Shown here in pieces: positions 1-6,477 of a stretch of 10,984 bases of DNA. Position 1 is the stretch's first letter. Each line of letters starts with the position of its first letter. Origin of the DNA: Alphaproteobacteria bacterium. Its GTDB lineage: Bacteria > Pseudomonadota > Alphaproteobacteria > Micavibrionales > UBA2020. Both the position numbers and the translations under genes were made by a program. The DNA is taken from NCBI GenBank assembly GCA_018971405.1, contig JAGXAX010000024.1, positions 1 to 10,984 of the forward strand, in the 5' to 3' direction. Under the pieces are notes generated by a model. The model did no database searches, was not told the DNA's origin, and worked only from the letters and a program-made list of their open reading frames with translations.

Positions 1-6
1 CGACAT
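1..6 (-). CDS. Possible start of a further gene (two codons only)
   Basis: On the minus strand an ATG at 6-4 is followed by TCG and then the window edge. A purine-rich AGAGGA at 21-16 lies 9 bases upstream of the ATG and could be its ribosome binding site. The orientation matches the protease gene that ends at 99, so this could be the next gene of the same operon. Nothing can be said about the product. The 92 bases between it and the protease stop hold no clear terminator. Confidence 0.3.
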
Positions 7-98
7 GGTTGATGATCCTCTGCTGTTTGTAAATCGTTGAAGGTTTCTTCCTGAATCTGCGGGTTAGGCCCCGTAAAAGCAATCCTTTTCTAGGAAAC

Positions 99-1442
99 TC
101 ACCCTTTTTTCCCCTCATGCCCCAGCAAATCCAGAATATCCTGCGCGCGCTGGAAGGAGGGCGTGCCTTTTTTGAGGAGCATCTTGGCCAGCGCCGCCTC
201 GCGGCGGGCGAAGGCGGCGTTGTTCTCCAGCACGGCTTCCTCGGCCAGTTGCAGGCGCGACTGGCCGATGTCGCCCTGTTTGCCATAGGCGATCGCCAGC
301 AGGTGACGGGCTTCGGGGTTTTGCTTCTCCGTCTCCAGCGAAAGATCAAGCTGCCGGACGGCCTCGGCGAGGCGCGCCTTCACGTCTTCGTGCGACTGCA
401 ACAGGCTCTGGGCGTAAGCGATGCGGATCAGCCCCGACCACGGCGCGAGCTTCACCGCTTCGGCGTACGGCGGAATGGATTCCTCGATATGGCCGTTCTC
501 GTAGAGAATCTGCCCCTTCAGCTCCTCGAAAAACGGGTTTTGCGGCTCGGCCTTGATGAGCGGCGCGAGCGTGTCGAGCGCCTTGTCCGGACGGTCGTTG
601 CGGAACCAGGCGACGGCGTGGCCGTAGCGCGTCGCAATGGAATTGTCGTGGATGGCCAGTTCCCTGTTCGGATAAAGGTAGCCGCGCAGCTTGGCGACGA
701 TGCGCGCGTGCATCTCGTCCCACCCGGGCGGAATTTTGCCCGGCGGGCCGGTGTCGACCGCGTGCTGCAGCGCGTCGATGCGGTCCTGCGTCAGCGGGTG
801 GGTCTGCAAATAAGCCGACTGTTCGGTCTCGGGCAGCAGTTCCTGCGATGCCAGCTTTTTCATGAAGCTCAGGAAGCCCGTCACCGGCAAGCCCGCGCCC
901 TGCAGGAAGCGCACGCCCGCGCGGTCGGCGGAGCCTTCCTGCGTGCGCGTGTGGCGCAGGTAAAGCCGCGACACCATGTTGTTGCCGCCCGCGCCGATGG
1001 CGATGCCCGCGTCGGGAGAGCGCCCCGCGATCCCCACCGCGACGCCGAGCAGGTCGGCGAGAATGGCCTCGACAGACAGGTTCGACGCGTCGATCGCCCC
1101 GCGGAACAGGTGGCCGTCGGCGATGTGGCCGGTCTCGTGCGCCATGACGCCGAGCAGTTCCGCCGCGTTCGACGTGTCGAGGATCAGCCTGGTGTAGAGG
1201 AAGATGTTCTGCCCGCCGGCGACGAAGGAGTTCATCTCGTCGCTCTCGACGATGATGATGTTGACGTTGTCCGGCACCAGCCCCGCCTGCTTGAAGACCG
1301 GCGTCATCATGGTCTTGAGGTCGTGTTCGGTTTCCGCGTCGCGGAGGATGACCATACCGCCGCCTGCCTGTGCGTAGGCCCGCGCGACGCCGACGCAGCC
1401 CAGCAGAACGAGGCAGAAGAGGAGTTTCTTAATGAACGACAT
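99..1442 (-). CDS. M48 family zinc metalloprotease with TPR repeats (BepA/YfgC-like)
   Basis: A periplasmic zinc endopeptidase of 447 aa. The N-terminus has two lysines, a hydrophobic stretch and an AQA site near residues 24-26, which fits a cleaved signal peptide. The M48 signature HETGH is at residues 102-106. The third zinc ligand is probably E169 in the QEGSAD segment, and D173 is also conserved in this family. A conserved HPLTQDRI segment follows at 215-222 and matches the HPxxxxR region of BepA, whose His can regulate the active site. Residues from about 270 to 435 form several TPR-like helix pairs. BepA, of similar length (487 aa in E. coli), degrades or helps assemble outer-membrane proteins such as LptD. 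The same role is inferred here from architecture. The gene starts 7 bases after the lipoprotein gene and has only a weak purine tract (GAAAAAAG) before its ATG, so translation is probably coupled. The signal peptide also contains LLGC, but this is a poor lipobox. Confidence 0.9.
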   Translation of the reverse strand: MSFIKKLLFCLVLLGCVGVARAYAQAGGGMVILRDAETEHDLKTMMTPVFKQAGLVPDNVNIIIVESDEMNSFVAGGQNIFLYTRLILDTSNAAELLGVMAHETGHIADGHLFRGAIDASNLSVEAILADLLGVAVGIAGRSPDAGIAIGAGGNNMVSRLYLRHTRTQEGSADRAGVRFLQGAGLPVTGFLSFMKKLASQELLPETEQSAYLQTHPLTQDRIDALQHAVDTGPPGKIPPGWDEMHARIVAKLRGYLYPNRELAIHDNSIATRYGHAVAWFRNDRPDKALDTLAPLIKAEPQNPFFEELKGQILYENGHIEESIPPYAEAVKLAPWSGLIRIAYAQSLLQSHEDVKARLAEAVRQLDLSLETEKQNPEARHLLAIAYGKQGDIGQSRLQLAEEAVLENNAAFARREAALAKMLLKKGTPSFQRAQDILDLLGHEGKKG

Positions 1443-1449
1443 CTTTTTT

Positions 1450-1992
1450 CTAGTTCAAAAACATGCCCTGCGCCGTATAGGCGCCCACGACGTCCTTTGT
1501 GTGCCAGTCAACGAGGCTGACGTAAGAATAGCCTTCTTTCAGATAAGCCATATAATCCACGAGCAGCTTGAGCGTGCGGCGCTGGTCGAGGTCGGACAGC
1601 TGGTAGAATGTCGGCCCCAGAACGACGGTCGGTTTCGTCCACGGCTCCAGCGGCTGGCCGGCGGCGAAAATGCCCGCATTGTAAAACTTGCGGATGGCGA
1701 TGGTCGGCGTCCAGCGCGGATTCCATTTGGCCGTATTCCAGTTCTGTCCGTCCCACTGGTGCGGATGCTGGGTCATCGGATCGCTGTTGCTTACCAGCGG
1801 GGAAAACTCATAGTAGTCCGGCGTATTGAACATCCAGCCGGGCTGCACGCTCGCGGCCGAAACGGAGCGGTTGGCGGTGCGGTCCGGCTCGTTGAAGGCG
1901 GTTTCCGGCGCGGTCGGCGCGCAGGCGCTGACCAGCGATGCAAAAAATGCAGAAAAAACAATAAGTAAAGCGGCTTTAGATGTCGAATGCAT
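1450..1992 (-). CDS. Putative outer-membrane lipoprotein of unknown function
   Basis: A protein of 180 aa. It starts with a short n-region (one Lys at residue 6) and a hydrophobic stretch at about 7-20, and ends the signal in VSAC with the lipidated Cys at residue 24. Ala follows the Cys, so Lol sorting to the outer membrane is expected (inference from the +2 rule). The mature part is rich in Trp, Tyr, Pro and Asn and I recognise no domain in it. I chose the ATG at 1992 because AGGAGG lies at 2007-2002, 9 bases upstream. An upstream in-frame TTG at 2010 would put this ribosome binding site inside the gene. It is the first gene of a minus-strand operon with the M48 protease 7 bases downstream, so it may be a partner, adaptor or substrate of that protease. 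That link rests on position only. Confidence 0.8.
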   Translation of the reverse strand: MHSTSKAALLIVFSAFFASLVSACAPTAPETAFNEPDRTANRSVSAASVQPGWMFNTPDYYEFSPLVSNSDPMTQHPHQWDGQNWNTAKWNPRWTPTIAIRKFYNAGIFAAGQPLEPWTKPTVVLGPTFYQLSDLDQRRTLKLLVDYMAYLKEGYSYVSLVDWHTKDVVGAYTAQGMFLN

Positions 1993-2085
1993 GATTCTGC
2001 CCCTCCTCAAACCTACTATATAAACAAAAAGTTAAGGCTTACTGTATATAATAGAACTGTACGCGAAAAATTGGAGGATGGGTCA
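1993..2085. promoter_or_regulatory. Divergent promoter region between lipoprotein and FlgC-like genes
   Basis: This 93-base AT-rich gap separates two divergently transcribed genes, so both must start transcription here. On the plus strand a perfect TATAAT lies at 2047-2052, placing a start near 2059, with GGAGG at 2073-2077 before the ATG at 2086. No good -35 is seen at the proper distance (2024-2029 reads ACAAAA). On the minus strand TATAGT (2020-2015) or TATTAT (2053-2048) could serve as a -10, again without a convincing -35. I see no sigma-54 or sigma-28 type flagellar promoter. The individual boxes are tentative. Confidence 0.4.
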
Positions 2086-2484
2086 ATGGTGGATGCCTTG
2101 TCGATCGCCCTGAGCGGGCTTATGGCGCAAAGCCAGCGTCTTGACGCATCGGCCAGCAATATCGCCAATGCGGGCACGACGGGCGCGCTGCCGACGCCCC
2201 AGTCGCCGGCCACGACCGTTTACAAGCCCCTCACCGTGAACTATACGGCGCTGCCAAACGGCGGCGTGGAATCGAACGTCACTGCGGATCCGAACGGTTA
2301 TAGCCCTGTCTATGACCCGACTAGTAATTATGCAAATAGCAAAGGGATGGTTGCCGCGCCCAATGTCAGCCTGAGTCAGGAAATAGTCAATATAGTTATG
2401 GCAAAAACGCTCTACAAAGCGAATGTAGACGTTATAAAAACACAAGATAGCATGACCGGTGACCTCCTCAATACGATCACTTGA
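2086..2484 (+). CDS. FlgC-like flagellar basal body rod protein (isolated copy)
   Basis: A protein of 132 aa, close to the usual FlgC length (134 aa in E. coli). Residues 4-30 carry the N-terminal rod motif: a hydrophobic helix, then SGLMAQSQRLDASASNIAN, which parallels the [20 protein letters not shown] of E. coli FlgC. The C-terminal part has KGMVAAPNV, then VNIVMAKTLYKANVDVI, matching the FlgC pattern of KGYVKMPNV followed by a helix with YQANVEVL. FlgC forms part of the periplasmic rod that carries torque through the envelope. It is exported by the flagellar type III apparatus without a cleaved signal. The ATG at 2086 is chosen because GGAGG at 2073-2077 sits 8 bases upstream; an upstream in-frame ATG at 1987 has no such site and overlaps the divergent gene. 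No other flagellar gene lies in the window. The second half uses more AT-rich codons than the neighbouring genes. Confidence 0.8.
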   Translation: MVDALSIALSGLMAQSQRLDASASNIANAGTTGALPTPQSPATTVYKPLTVNYTALPNGGVESNVTADPNGYSPVYDPTSNYANSKGMVAAPNVSLSQEIVNIVMAKTLYKANVDVIKTQDSMTGDLLNTIT

Positions 2485-2524
2485 ATTACATAATCTATAA
2501 ATTATTTTTTCAGAAAATTTTGGG

Positions 2525-2553
2525 TTGACTCTCTTTCTCCATAACCGTATTCA
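2525..2553 (+). promoter_or_regulatory. Candidate promoter for the 2622 gene
   Basis: TTGACT at 2525-2530 matches the -35 consensus at five of six bases. With a 17-base spacer the -10 position reads TATTCA (2548-2553), which is weak. Transcription would start near 2560, leaving a leader of about 60 bases. It lies within an AT-rich gap of 137 bases after the FlgC-like gene. The -35 is persuasive but the -10 is not. Confidence 0.35.
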
Positions 2554-2621
2554 TTACGGCTATTGGCGGCGCACAAGGCCGTTTTCAAAACCCCCAACTC
2601 TATTTGATGTGGAGAAAAATT

Positions 2622-3422
2622 ATGAACCCCGATTACCAAAAGTTTCTTGATGCCTTCAACGAACACGCCCTCCGCCCCATCCTCACCGCCGGCAAGGAAA
2701 AGCTCGACGAAGCGCTCTCGTCCCTGTCCTCCTCGCAACTCACCCGCGCGGTCGAAGACGCCTACCACCTGCTGAACGGCGCGAACGGCATCGACGGCAT
2801 CATCGGCAAGATCGACACCTCCAAGATCGCAGACGCCGTCGACCAGATGAAAGCCAAAATGGAAGACCAGCAAACCTCCCTGCAAATCGCGCAGGTGCTG
2901 AAGCAGGTCGCAGGCCAGACCTCGGCCGAAACGCTTGAAAGCCTCGTCTTCAAGGCCGTGGAAAAGGCGCCGCTGGAGCAACAGTTCGCCGCGCAAATGC
3001 TGCTCGCGCAAATCGGCCCCATGCTGGAAGAAATGAAGACCGCCAGCGTTGAAGACATCGCGGCGCAAATCCGCACGGTCGCCGGCAGCCTGTCGGGCTA
3101 CGACGTCGCCCAGCAAGTCACGCAGCTCCTTCAGGCGGGCGTGCAGCAGCTCGGCCAAACGGGCGACATCCCCGCCCAGCTTCCCTCGCCGCAGGAAGTC
3201 GCAGACACCATGCAAGGGCTTGGCAAAGCCATCAGCGATACGCTGGGCAAGGCCGCCAACAGCCCCACCTTCGCTGAAACCATTTCCGCACTGAAGGAAT
3301 TCAACCAAAAAGTGCTGGAACTGGGCAGCAAGCAAACGCCGAAAGCCGCCCCCTCTACGGAAAAGCCCGCGCCGAAAAAGCCCAAAAAAGGCGGCCCGAA
3401 GAACGGCGGCTGGAAGATCTGA
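2622..3422 (+). CDS. Hypothetical helical Ala/Gln-rich protein with Lys/Pro-rich tail
   Basis: I do not recognise this 266 aa protein. It has no signal peptide, no clear membrane segment and no cysteine, and its only Trp is near the C-terminus. Residues 1 to about 240 appear almost wholly alpha-helical, rich in Ala, Gln, Leu, Glu and Lys. Two segments resemble each other at an offset of 57 residues: one starting at I89 and one at I146, both fitting IAxx(L/I)(K/R)xVAGxxS. The last 30 residues are basic and low in complexity (APKKPKKGGPKNGG), like a flexible nucleic-acid- or polymer-binding tail. The ATG at 2622 is chosen for GGAGA at 2611-2615, 6 bases upstream; in-frame TTG 2604 and ATG 2607 are less well placed. 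The gene is monocistronic, with its own likely promoter and a strong terminator. A phasin-like or structural role is conceivable from composition but unsupported. Confidence 0.75.
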   Translation: MNPDYQKFLDAFNEHALRPILTAGKEKLDEALSSLSSSQLTRAVEDAYHLLNGANGIDGIIGKIDTSKIADAVDQMKAKMEDQQTSLQIAQVLKQVAGQTSAETLESLVFKAVEKAPLEQQFAAQMLLAQIGPMLEEMKTASVEDIAAQIRTVAGSLSGYDVAQQVTQLLQAGVQQLGQTGDIPAQLPSPQEVADTMQGLGKAISDTLGKAANSPTFAETISALKEFNQKVLELGSKQTPKAAPSTEKPAPKKPKKGGPKNGGWKI

Positions 3423-3480
3423 TCTGACAGCTTAAAGCAAAATTTCTTCTTTCCATTCCCTATTGGAAGAAGAGGTTGGA

Positions 3481-3514
3481 CGGGCAAAGGCTTTTCGCCT
3501 TTGCCCGTTTGCTT
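3481..3514 (+). terminator. Rho-independent terminator after the 2622 gene
   Basis: The 11-base arm CGGGCAAAGGC (3481-3491) pairs perfectly with GCCTTTGCCCG (3497-3507) around a TTTTC loop. It is followed by TTTGCTTTT, an interrupted U-tract. It lies about 60 bases past the stop of the preceding gene, in the right direction. The opposite strand has no T-run after the stem, so it should act on plus-strand transcripts only. Confidence 0.88.
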
Positions 3515-3536
3515 TTCGCCGCGCCGCGCCTATATT
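3509..3536 (+). promoter_or_regulatory. Candidate promoter of the sugar nucleotide dehydrogenase gene
   Basis: TATATT at 3531-3536 is a good -10 (five of six consensus bases). Sixteen bases upstream, TTGCTT at 3509-3514 could act as a weak -35. Transcription would start near 3543, giving a leader of about 25 bases that contains the ribosome binding site. The -35 falls in the T-tract of the preceding terminator. Confidence 0.4.
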
Positions 3537-3567
3537 AAGGCGTCCATTTTGACCGAAAGGAAATGCC

Positions 3568-4932
3568 ATGTCCGGCCCCAAGCTGAAAGCCGCCGCCCCG
3601 CCGCCGAACATCGCGGAACTGGCCGCCCGTTTCACGGGCCGCAGCGCGAAAATCGGCGTGATCGGCCTCGGCTATGTCGGGCTGCCGCTCGCCTGCGCCA
3701 TGTGCGACAAGGGCTTCCACGCCACCGGCTTCGATGTCGATGCCTCCAAGATCGAGAAGCTCAACAAGGGCCAGTCCTACATCGGCAACATCCACAACGA
3801 TCGCATTTCCGCTTTCGTCAAAGACGGAAAGCTGACGCCGACAGACAAGTTCGACAAACTCGCCGACATGGACGGCATCATCATGTGCGTGCCGACGCCG
3901 CTTGACCGCAACCGCGAGCCGGACATGACCTATATCGTCAGGACGACGGAAACCATTTCCAAATACCTGCGCCGCGGGCAGCTGGTCGTGCTGGAATCGA
4001 CCACCTACCCCGGCACGACCAGCGACGTCGTGCGCCCCATCCTCGAAAACGCCACCGGACTGAAATCCGGGACGGATTTCTTCCTCGCCTTCTCGCCGGA
4101 GCGCGAAGACCCGGGCAATCCGGATTTCCACACCGCCATCATTCCCAAAGTCGTCGGCGGCGACGGCGACGCGGCGCTGGAGCTCGCGCAGACGATGTAC
4201 GACCAGTTCATGAAAAAGACCGTCGCCGTCTCCTCCGCCGCGACGGCGGAAGCGGTCAAGCTGACGGAAAACATCTTCCGCTCCGTCAACATCGCGCTCG
4301 TCAACGAGCTGAAAGTCATCTACGACGCCATGGGCATCGACATCTGGGAGGTGATCGAGGCGGCAAAGTCAAAACCCTTCGGCTACATGCCGTTCTATCC
4401 CGGCCCCGGCCTCGGCGGGCACTGCATTCCGATCGACCCCTTCTACCTCACGTGGAAGGCGCGCGAATTCAACATCACCACCCGCTTCATCGAACTGGCG
4501 GGCGAGATCAACATCGCCATGCCGCAATACGTCGTGAACAGGCTCGCCGAGGCGCTCGACCAGAAATCCGCCAAGGCGCTCAACGGCGCGCGCATCCTCC
4601 TCATCGGCATGGCCTATAAAAAGAACGTCGCCGACATCCGCGAAAGCCCCGCCTTCGCCGTCATGGAACTGCTGAAGCGCCGCAAGGCCGAGGTCGTTTT
4701 CCACGACCCTTACGTCGACGTTATCCCCCCGACCCGCGAGCACGCGGCCTTCACCGGCCTGAAATCCGTGCCCCTGACGCCGGAACTGCTCAAAAAGCAG
4801 GACGCCGTCCTGATTATCACCAATCACGACGGCATAGACTATGCCATGATCGCCGAAAACGCGCCGCTGGTGATCGATACGCGCAATGCCCTTTCCGGAA
4901 TTCAACATCGCGACAATATCGTCAAGGCCTGA
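3568..4932 (+). CDS. UDP-N-acetyl-D-hexosamine 6-dehydrogenase (WbpA/WecC-like)
   Basis: A cytoplasmic NAD-dependent enzyme of 454 aa that oxidises the C6 alcohol of a UDP-sugar to the uronic acid in two steps. The NAD-binding Rossmann motif GLGYVG is at residues 33-38, after a 28-residue Pro/Ala-rich N-terminal extension. ESTTYPG is at 143-149 and the substrate segment FSPERExPG at 175-183. K231 starts the conserved KLTEN. The catalytic Cys286 is in GGHCIPIDP. Residues from about 340 form the C-terminal UDP-binding domain, with GMAYKKNVADIRESPA at 347-362. The SPEREDPG and GGHCIPIDP wording resembles UDP-GlcNAc/GalNAc dehydrogenases (WbpA, TviB, WecC) more than UDP-glucose dehydrogenase. Exact substrate specificity cannot be decided from sequence. 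AAAGG at 3556-3560 lies 7 bases before the ATG. There are no glycosyltransferase or capsule genes beside it. Confidence 0.9.
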   Translation: MSGPKLKAAAPPPNIAELAARFTGRSAKIGVIGLGYVGLPLACAMCDKGFHATGFDVDASKIEKLNKGQSYIGNIHNDRISAFVKDGKLTPTDKFDKLADMDGIIMCVPTPLDRNREPDMTYIVRTTETISKYLRRGQLVVLESTTYPGTTSDVVRPILENATGLKSGTDFFLAFSPEREDPGNPDFHTAIIPKVVGGDGDAALELAQTMYDQFMKKTVAVSSAATAEAVKLTENIFRSVNIALVNELKVIYDAMGIDIWEVIEAAKSKPFGYMPFYPGPGLGGHCIPIDPFYLTWKAREFNITTRFIELAGEINIAMPQYVVNRLAEALDQKSAKALNGARILLIGMAYKKNVADIRESPAFAVMELLKRRKAEVVFHDPYVDVIPPTREHAAFTGLKSVPLTPELLKKQDAVLIITNHDGIDYAMIAENAPLVIDTRNALSGIQHRDNIVKA

Positions 4933-5017
4933 GCCCGCCCCCGAAAAGGCGCCTTTCCATTTCCCTTTTTTGCAAGGCTTGGCTAGACTGGTTGGCAGGC
5001 GTATCTAGGGGAGACGT

Positions 5018-5524
5018 ATGTTTGGAATAGGGAAAAAGGAAATGCCGGCCGGCGCGCAGGAGAAGATCGAGAACGCGCGCCGCATGCGCGAGGCCGGGCA
5101 TTTCAACGTTGACATACACGGCAAAAACATCGGCAGCGACACCCCCTATCCAAGCCAGACCATCCCCGTCACCCTTATCTACGCGGTCGCCATCATCATT
5201 TCCATGATCGTCTCGGACAACGGCGCCAATCCCCTGTCCGGCATGCACCTGACCGGCATCCATGATATCGACAATTTCGTGACGGGCACGGGCAACACGG
5301 CCTTCACCGGCGATCCCAACGAGGACCACCTGATCAGCATCTTCGCGCGCGGCACGGCGTTCTTCCTGCTCGCGGGCGCGGCGCCGCTCGCCGCCGCGCT
5401 GCTGGAACACCTGCTTTTCAAAAAGCGCGTCATGCCGCTCATCCTCTGCTGGGGCGTGATCATCACCGCGATGCTGTTCTATTTCTTCGGCGTCGGCGTA
5501 GTCTCCTTCTTCAAAAGCTTCTGA
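5018..5524 (+). CDS. Membrane protein of unknown function with three predicted helices
   Basis: I do not recognise this 168 aa protein. Residues 1-47 are hydrophilic and basic (KIENARRMREAG), probably cytoplasmic. Hydrophobic spans lie at about 49-66, 113-133 and 137-163. A loop of about 45 residues rich in Gly, Asp, Asn and Thr separates the first two spans and probably faces the periplasm. A short KKR turn joins the last two, which agrees with the positive-inside rule. GGGGAG at 5008-5013 precedes the ATG by 4 bases. Its stop shares one base with the start of the TerC gene (TGATG), so the two should be translated together. A role alongside TerC is inferred from that coupling alone. Confidence 0.8.
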   Translation: MFGIGKKEMPAGAQEKIENARRMREAGHFNVDIHGKNIGSDTPYPSQTIPVTLIYAVAIIISMIVSDNGANPLSGMHLTGIHDIDNFVTGTGNTAFTGDPNEDHLISIFARGTAFFLLAGAAPLAAALLEHLLFKKRVMPLILCWGVIITAMLFYFFGVGVVSFFKSF

Positions 5525-6477
5525 TGGACCACGCCGCCCATGCCGCGACATTGTGGGCGGGTTTCGCCGGGCTGATCGCCGCGCTGATGGCGCTCGACCT
5601 CGGCATCCTGCATAAAAACAGCCATATCGTCGGCATTCGCGAAAGCCTGCTTTACAGCGCCGGATACGCGCTGATCGGCGCCGCGTTCGGCGGCTGGGTC
5701 TGGTACGAGATGGGGCGCGAGGCGGCCGCGCTCTACTGGACGGGCTTCATCGTCGAGAAAACCCTCTCCATCGACAACATCTTCGCCATCTCGCTGGTCT
5801 TTTCCGCGCTCGCCATCCCGCGCAAGCACCAGTACCGCGTGCTGCTCTGGGGGATCACCGGCGCCATCCTGCTGCGCGGGGCGATGATCGGCCTCGGCGC
5901 GCGGGCCGTCGCGGATTTCCACTGGGTGCTGTATCTCTTCTCGGCGTTCCTGATCTTCACCGGCGTCAACATGCTCTTCGCGGAAGAGGAAGCCGAAGAG
6001 GTGCCGAAACACAAAGTGCTGCATTTCTGCAGAAAATACATGCGTGTGACGGAAAGGCTGCACGACGAGAAGTTCGCCGTCCGCCTCGACGGCAGGTTCT
6101 GGTTCACGCCGCTGATGCTGGCGCTCGTCGTGGTGAACGTCGTGGACGTGATCTTCGCCGTCGACAGCGTGCCCGCCATTCTCGCCATCACGACCGACGT
6201 CTATATCGTCCTGACCAGCAACATTTTCGCCATTCTGGGGTTGCGCGCGCTCTATTTCGCGCTCGACGCCATGCTGCACCGCTTCGAATACCTCAAATAC
6301 GCGCTCGCCGCCGTGCTGGTCTTCATCGGCGGGAAGATCTTCGCCGTCGATTTCCTCCTGCACCGCCCCTTCCCGCCCCTCCTGTCGCTCGTCATCACCG
6401 TTTCCATCCTCGCCCTCGGCGTCCTATACTCGCTTTACCAGACCCGTCATCATCCGCATAAGGAGACAAAGCCATGA
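5524..6477 (+). CDS. TerC family integral membrane protein (Alx/TerC type)
   Basis: A protein of 317 aa with about eight to nine hydrophobic spans. The family's acidic intramembrane motifs are present: D25 in the first span, EKTLSIDN at 78-85 and VDVIFAVDSVPA at 207-218. A charged cytoplasmic loop with an EEEAEE run lies at about 153-185, and the C-terminal tail is His/Lys-rich. Alx/TerC members export manganese or load it into secreted proteins and include tellurite-resistance TerC. The acidic residues probably bind the metal. No yybP-ykoY-like leader is seen, as expected for a gene inside an operon. There is no good ribosome binding site before its ATG, which overlaps the upstream stop by one base, so it should depend on coupling. 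Its own stop overlaps the next start by four bases (ATGA). Confidence 0.92.
   Translation: MDHAAHAATLWAGFAGLIAALMALDLGILHKNSHIVGIRESLLYSAGYALIGAAFGGWVWYEMGREAAALYWTGFIVEKTLSIDNIFAISLVFSALAIPRKHQYRVLLWGITGAILLRGAMIGLGARAVADFHWVLYLFSAFLIFTGVNMLFAEEEAEEVPKHKVLHFCRKYMRVTERLHDEKFAVRLDGRFWFTPLMLALVVVNVVDVIFAVDSVPAILAITTDVYIVLTSNIFAILGLRALYFALDAMLHRFEYLKYALAAVLVFIGGKIFAVDFLLHRPFPPLLSLVITVSILALGVLYSLYQTRHHPHKETKP

Noticed and set aside
7..98. Terminator after the protease gene (CGGG and CCCG pairing in the 60-75 region)
   Set aside because: The stem is only four bases long and no T-run follows on the minus strand.
117..1520. A 467-codon plus-strand open frame opposite the M48 protease
   Set aside because: It mirrors the codon structure of a real gene with signal peptide and HExxH motif. 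Its product is Arg/Val/Asp-rich and shows no domain, as expected for antisense frames in GC-rich DNA.
1987..2085. Longer N-terminus for the FlgC-like protein starting at ATG 1987
   Set aside because: It would overlap the start of the divergent lipoprotein gene, has no ribosome binding site, and adds 33 residues absent from the FlgC family.
2011..2085. Sigma-28 or sigma-54 flagellar promoter before the FlgC-like gene
   Set aside because: I looked for TAAA-N15-GCCGATAA and TGGCAC-N5-TTGC patterns and saw neither.
2502..3335. A 277-codon minus-strand open frame opposite the helical hypothetical gene
   Set aside because: It has no good ribosome binding site, and a promoter, ribosome binding site and terminator fit the plus-strand gene. 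Its His/Arg/Gly-rich composition is that of an antisense frame. Because the sense gene is itself unrecognised, this rejection is slightly less certain than the others.
4943..4970. AAAGGCGCCTTT followed by a pyrimidine tract after the dehydrogenase gene, as a terminator
   Set aside because: The palindrome can form only about four base pairs around a GCGC loop and the T-run starts several bases later. It is too weak to call.
4970..5007. Promoter for the 5018 operon (TTGGCT at 4979-4984 and TATCTA at 5002-5007)
   Set aside because: The spacing is 17, but transcription would start at about the ribosome binding site, leaving no usable leader. The match is probably chance.
5479..6363. A 294-codon minus-strand open frame opposite terC
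   Set aside because: The sense strand encodes TerC with its acidic motifs. The antisense product is rich in His, Asp, Glu and Gln without any fold signal.
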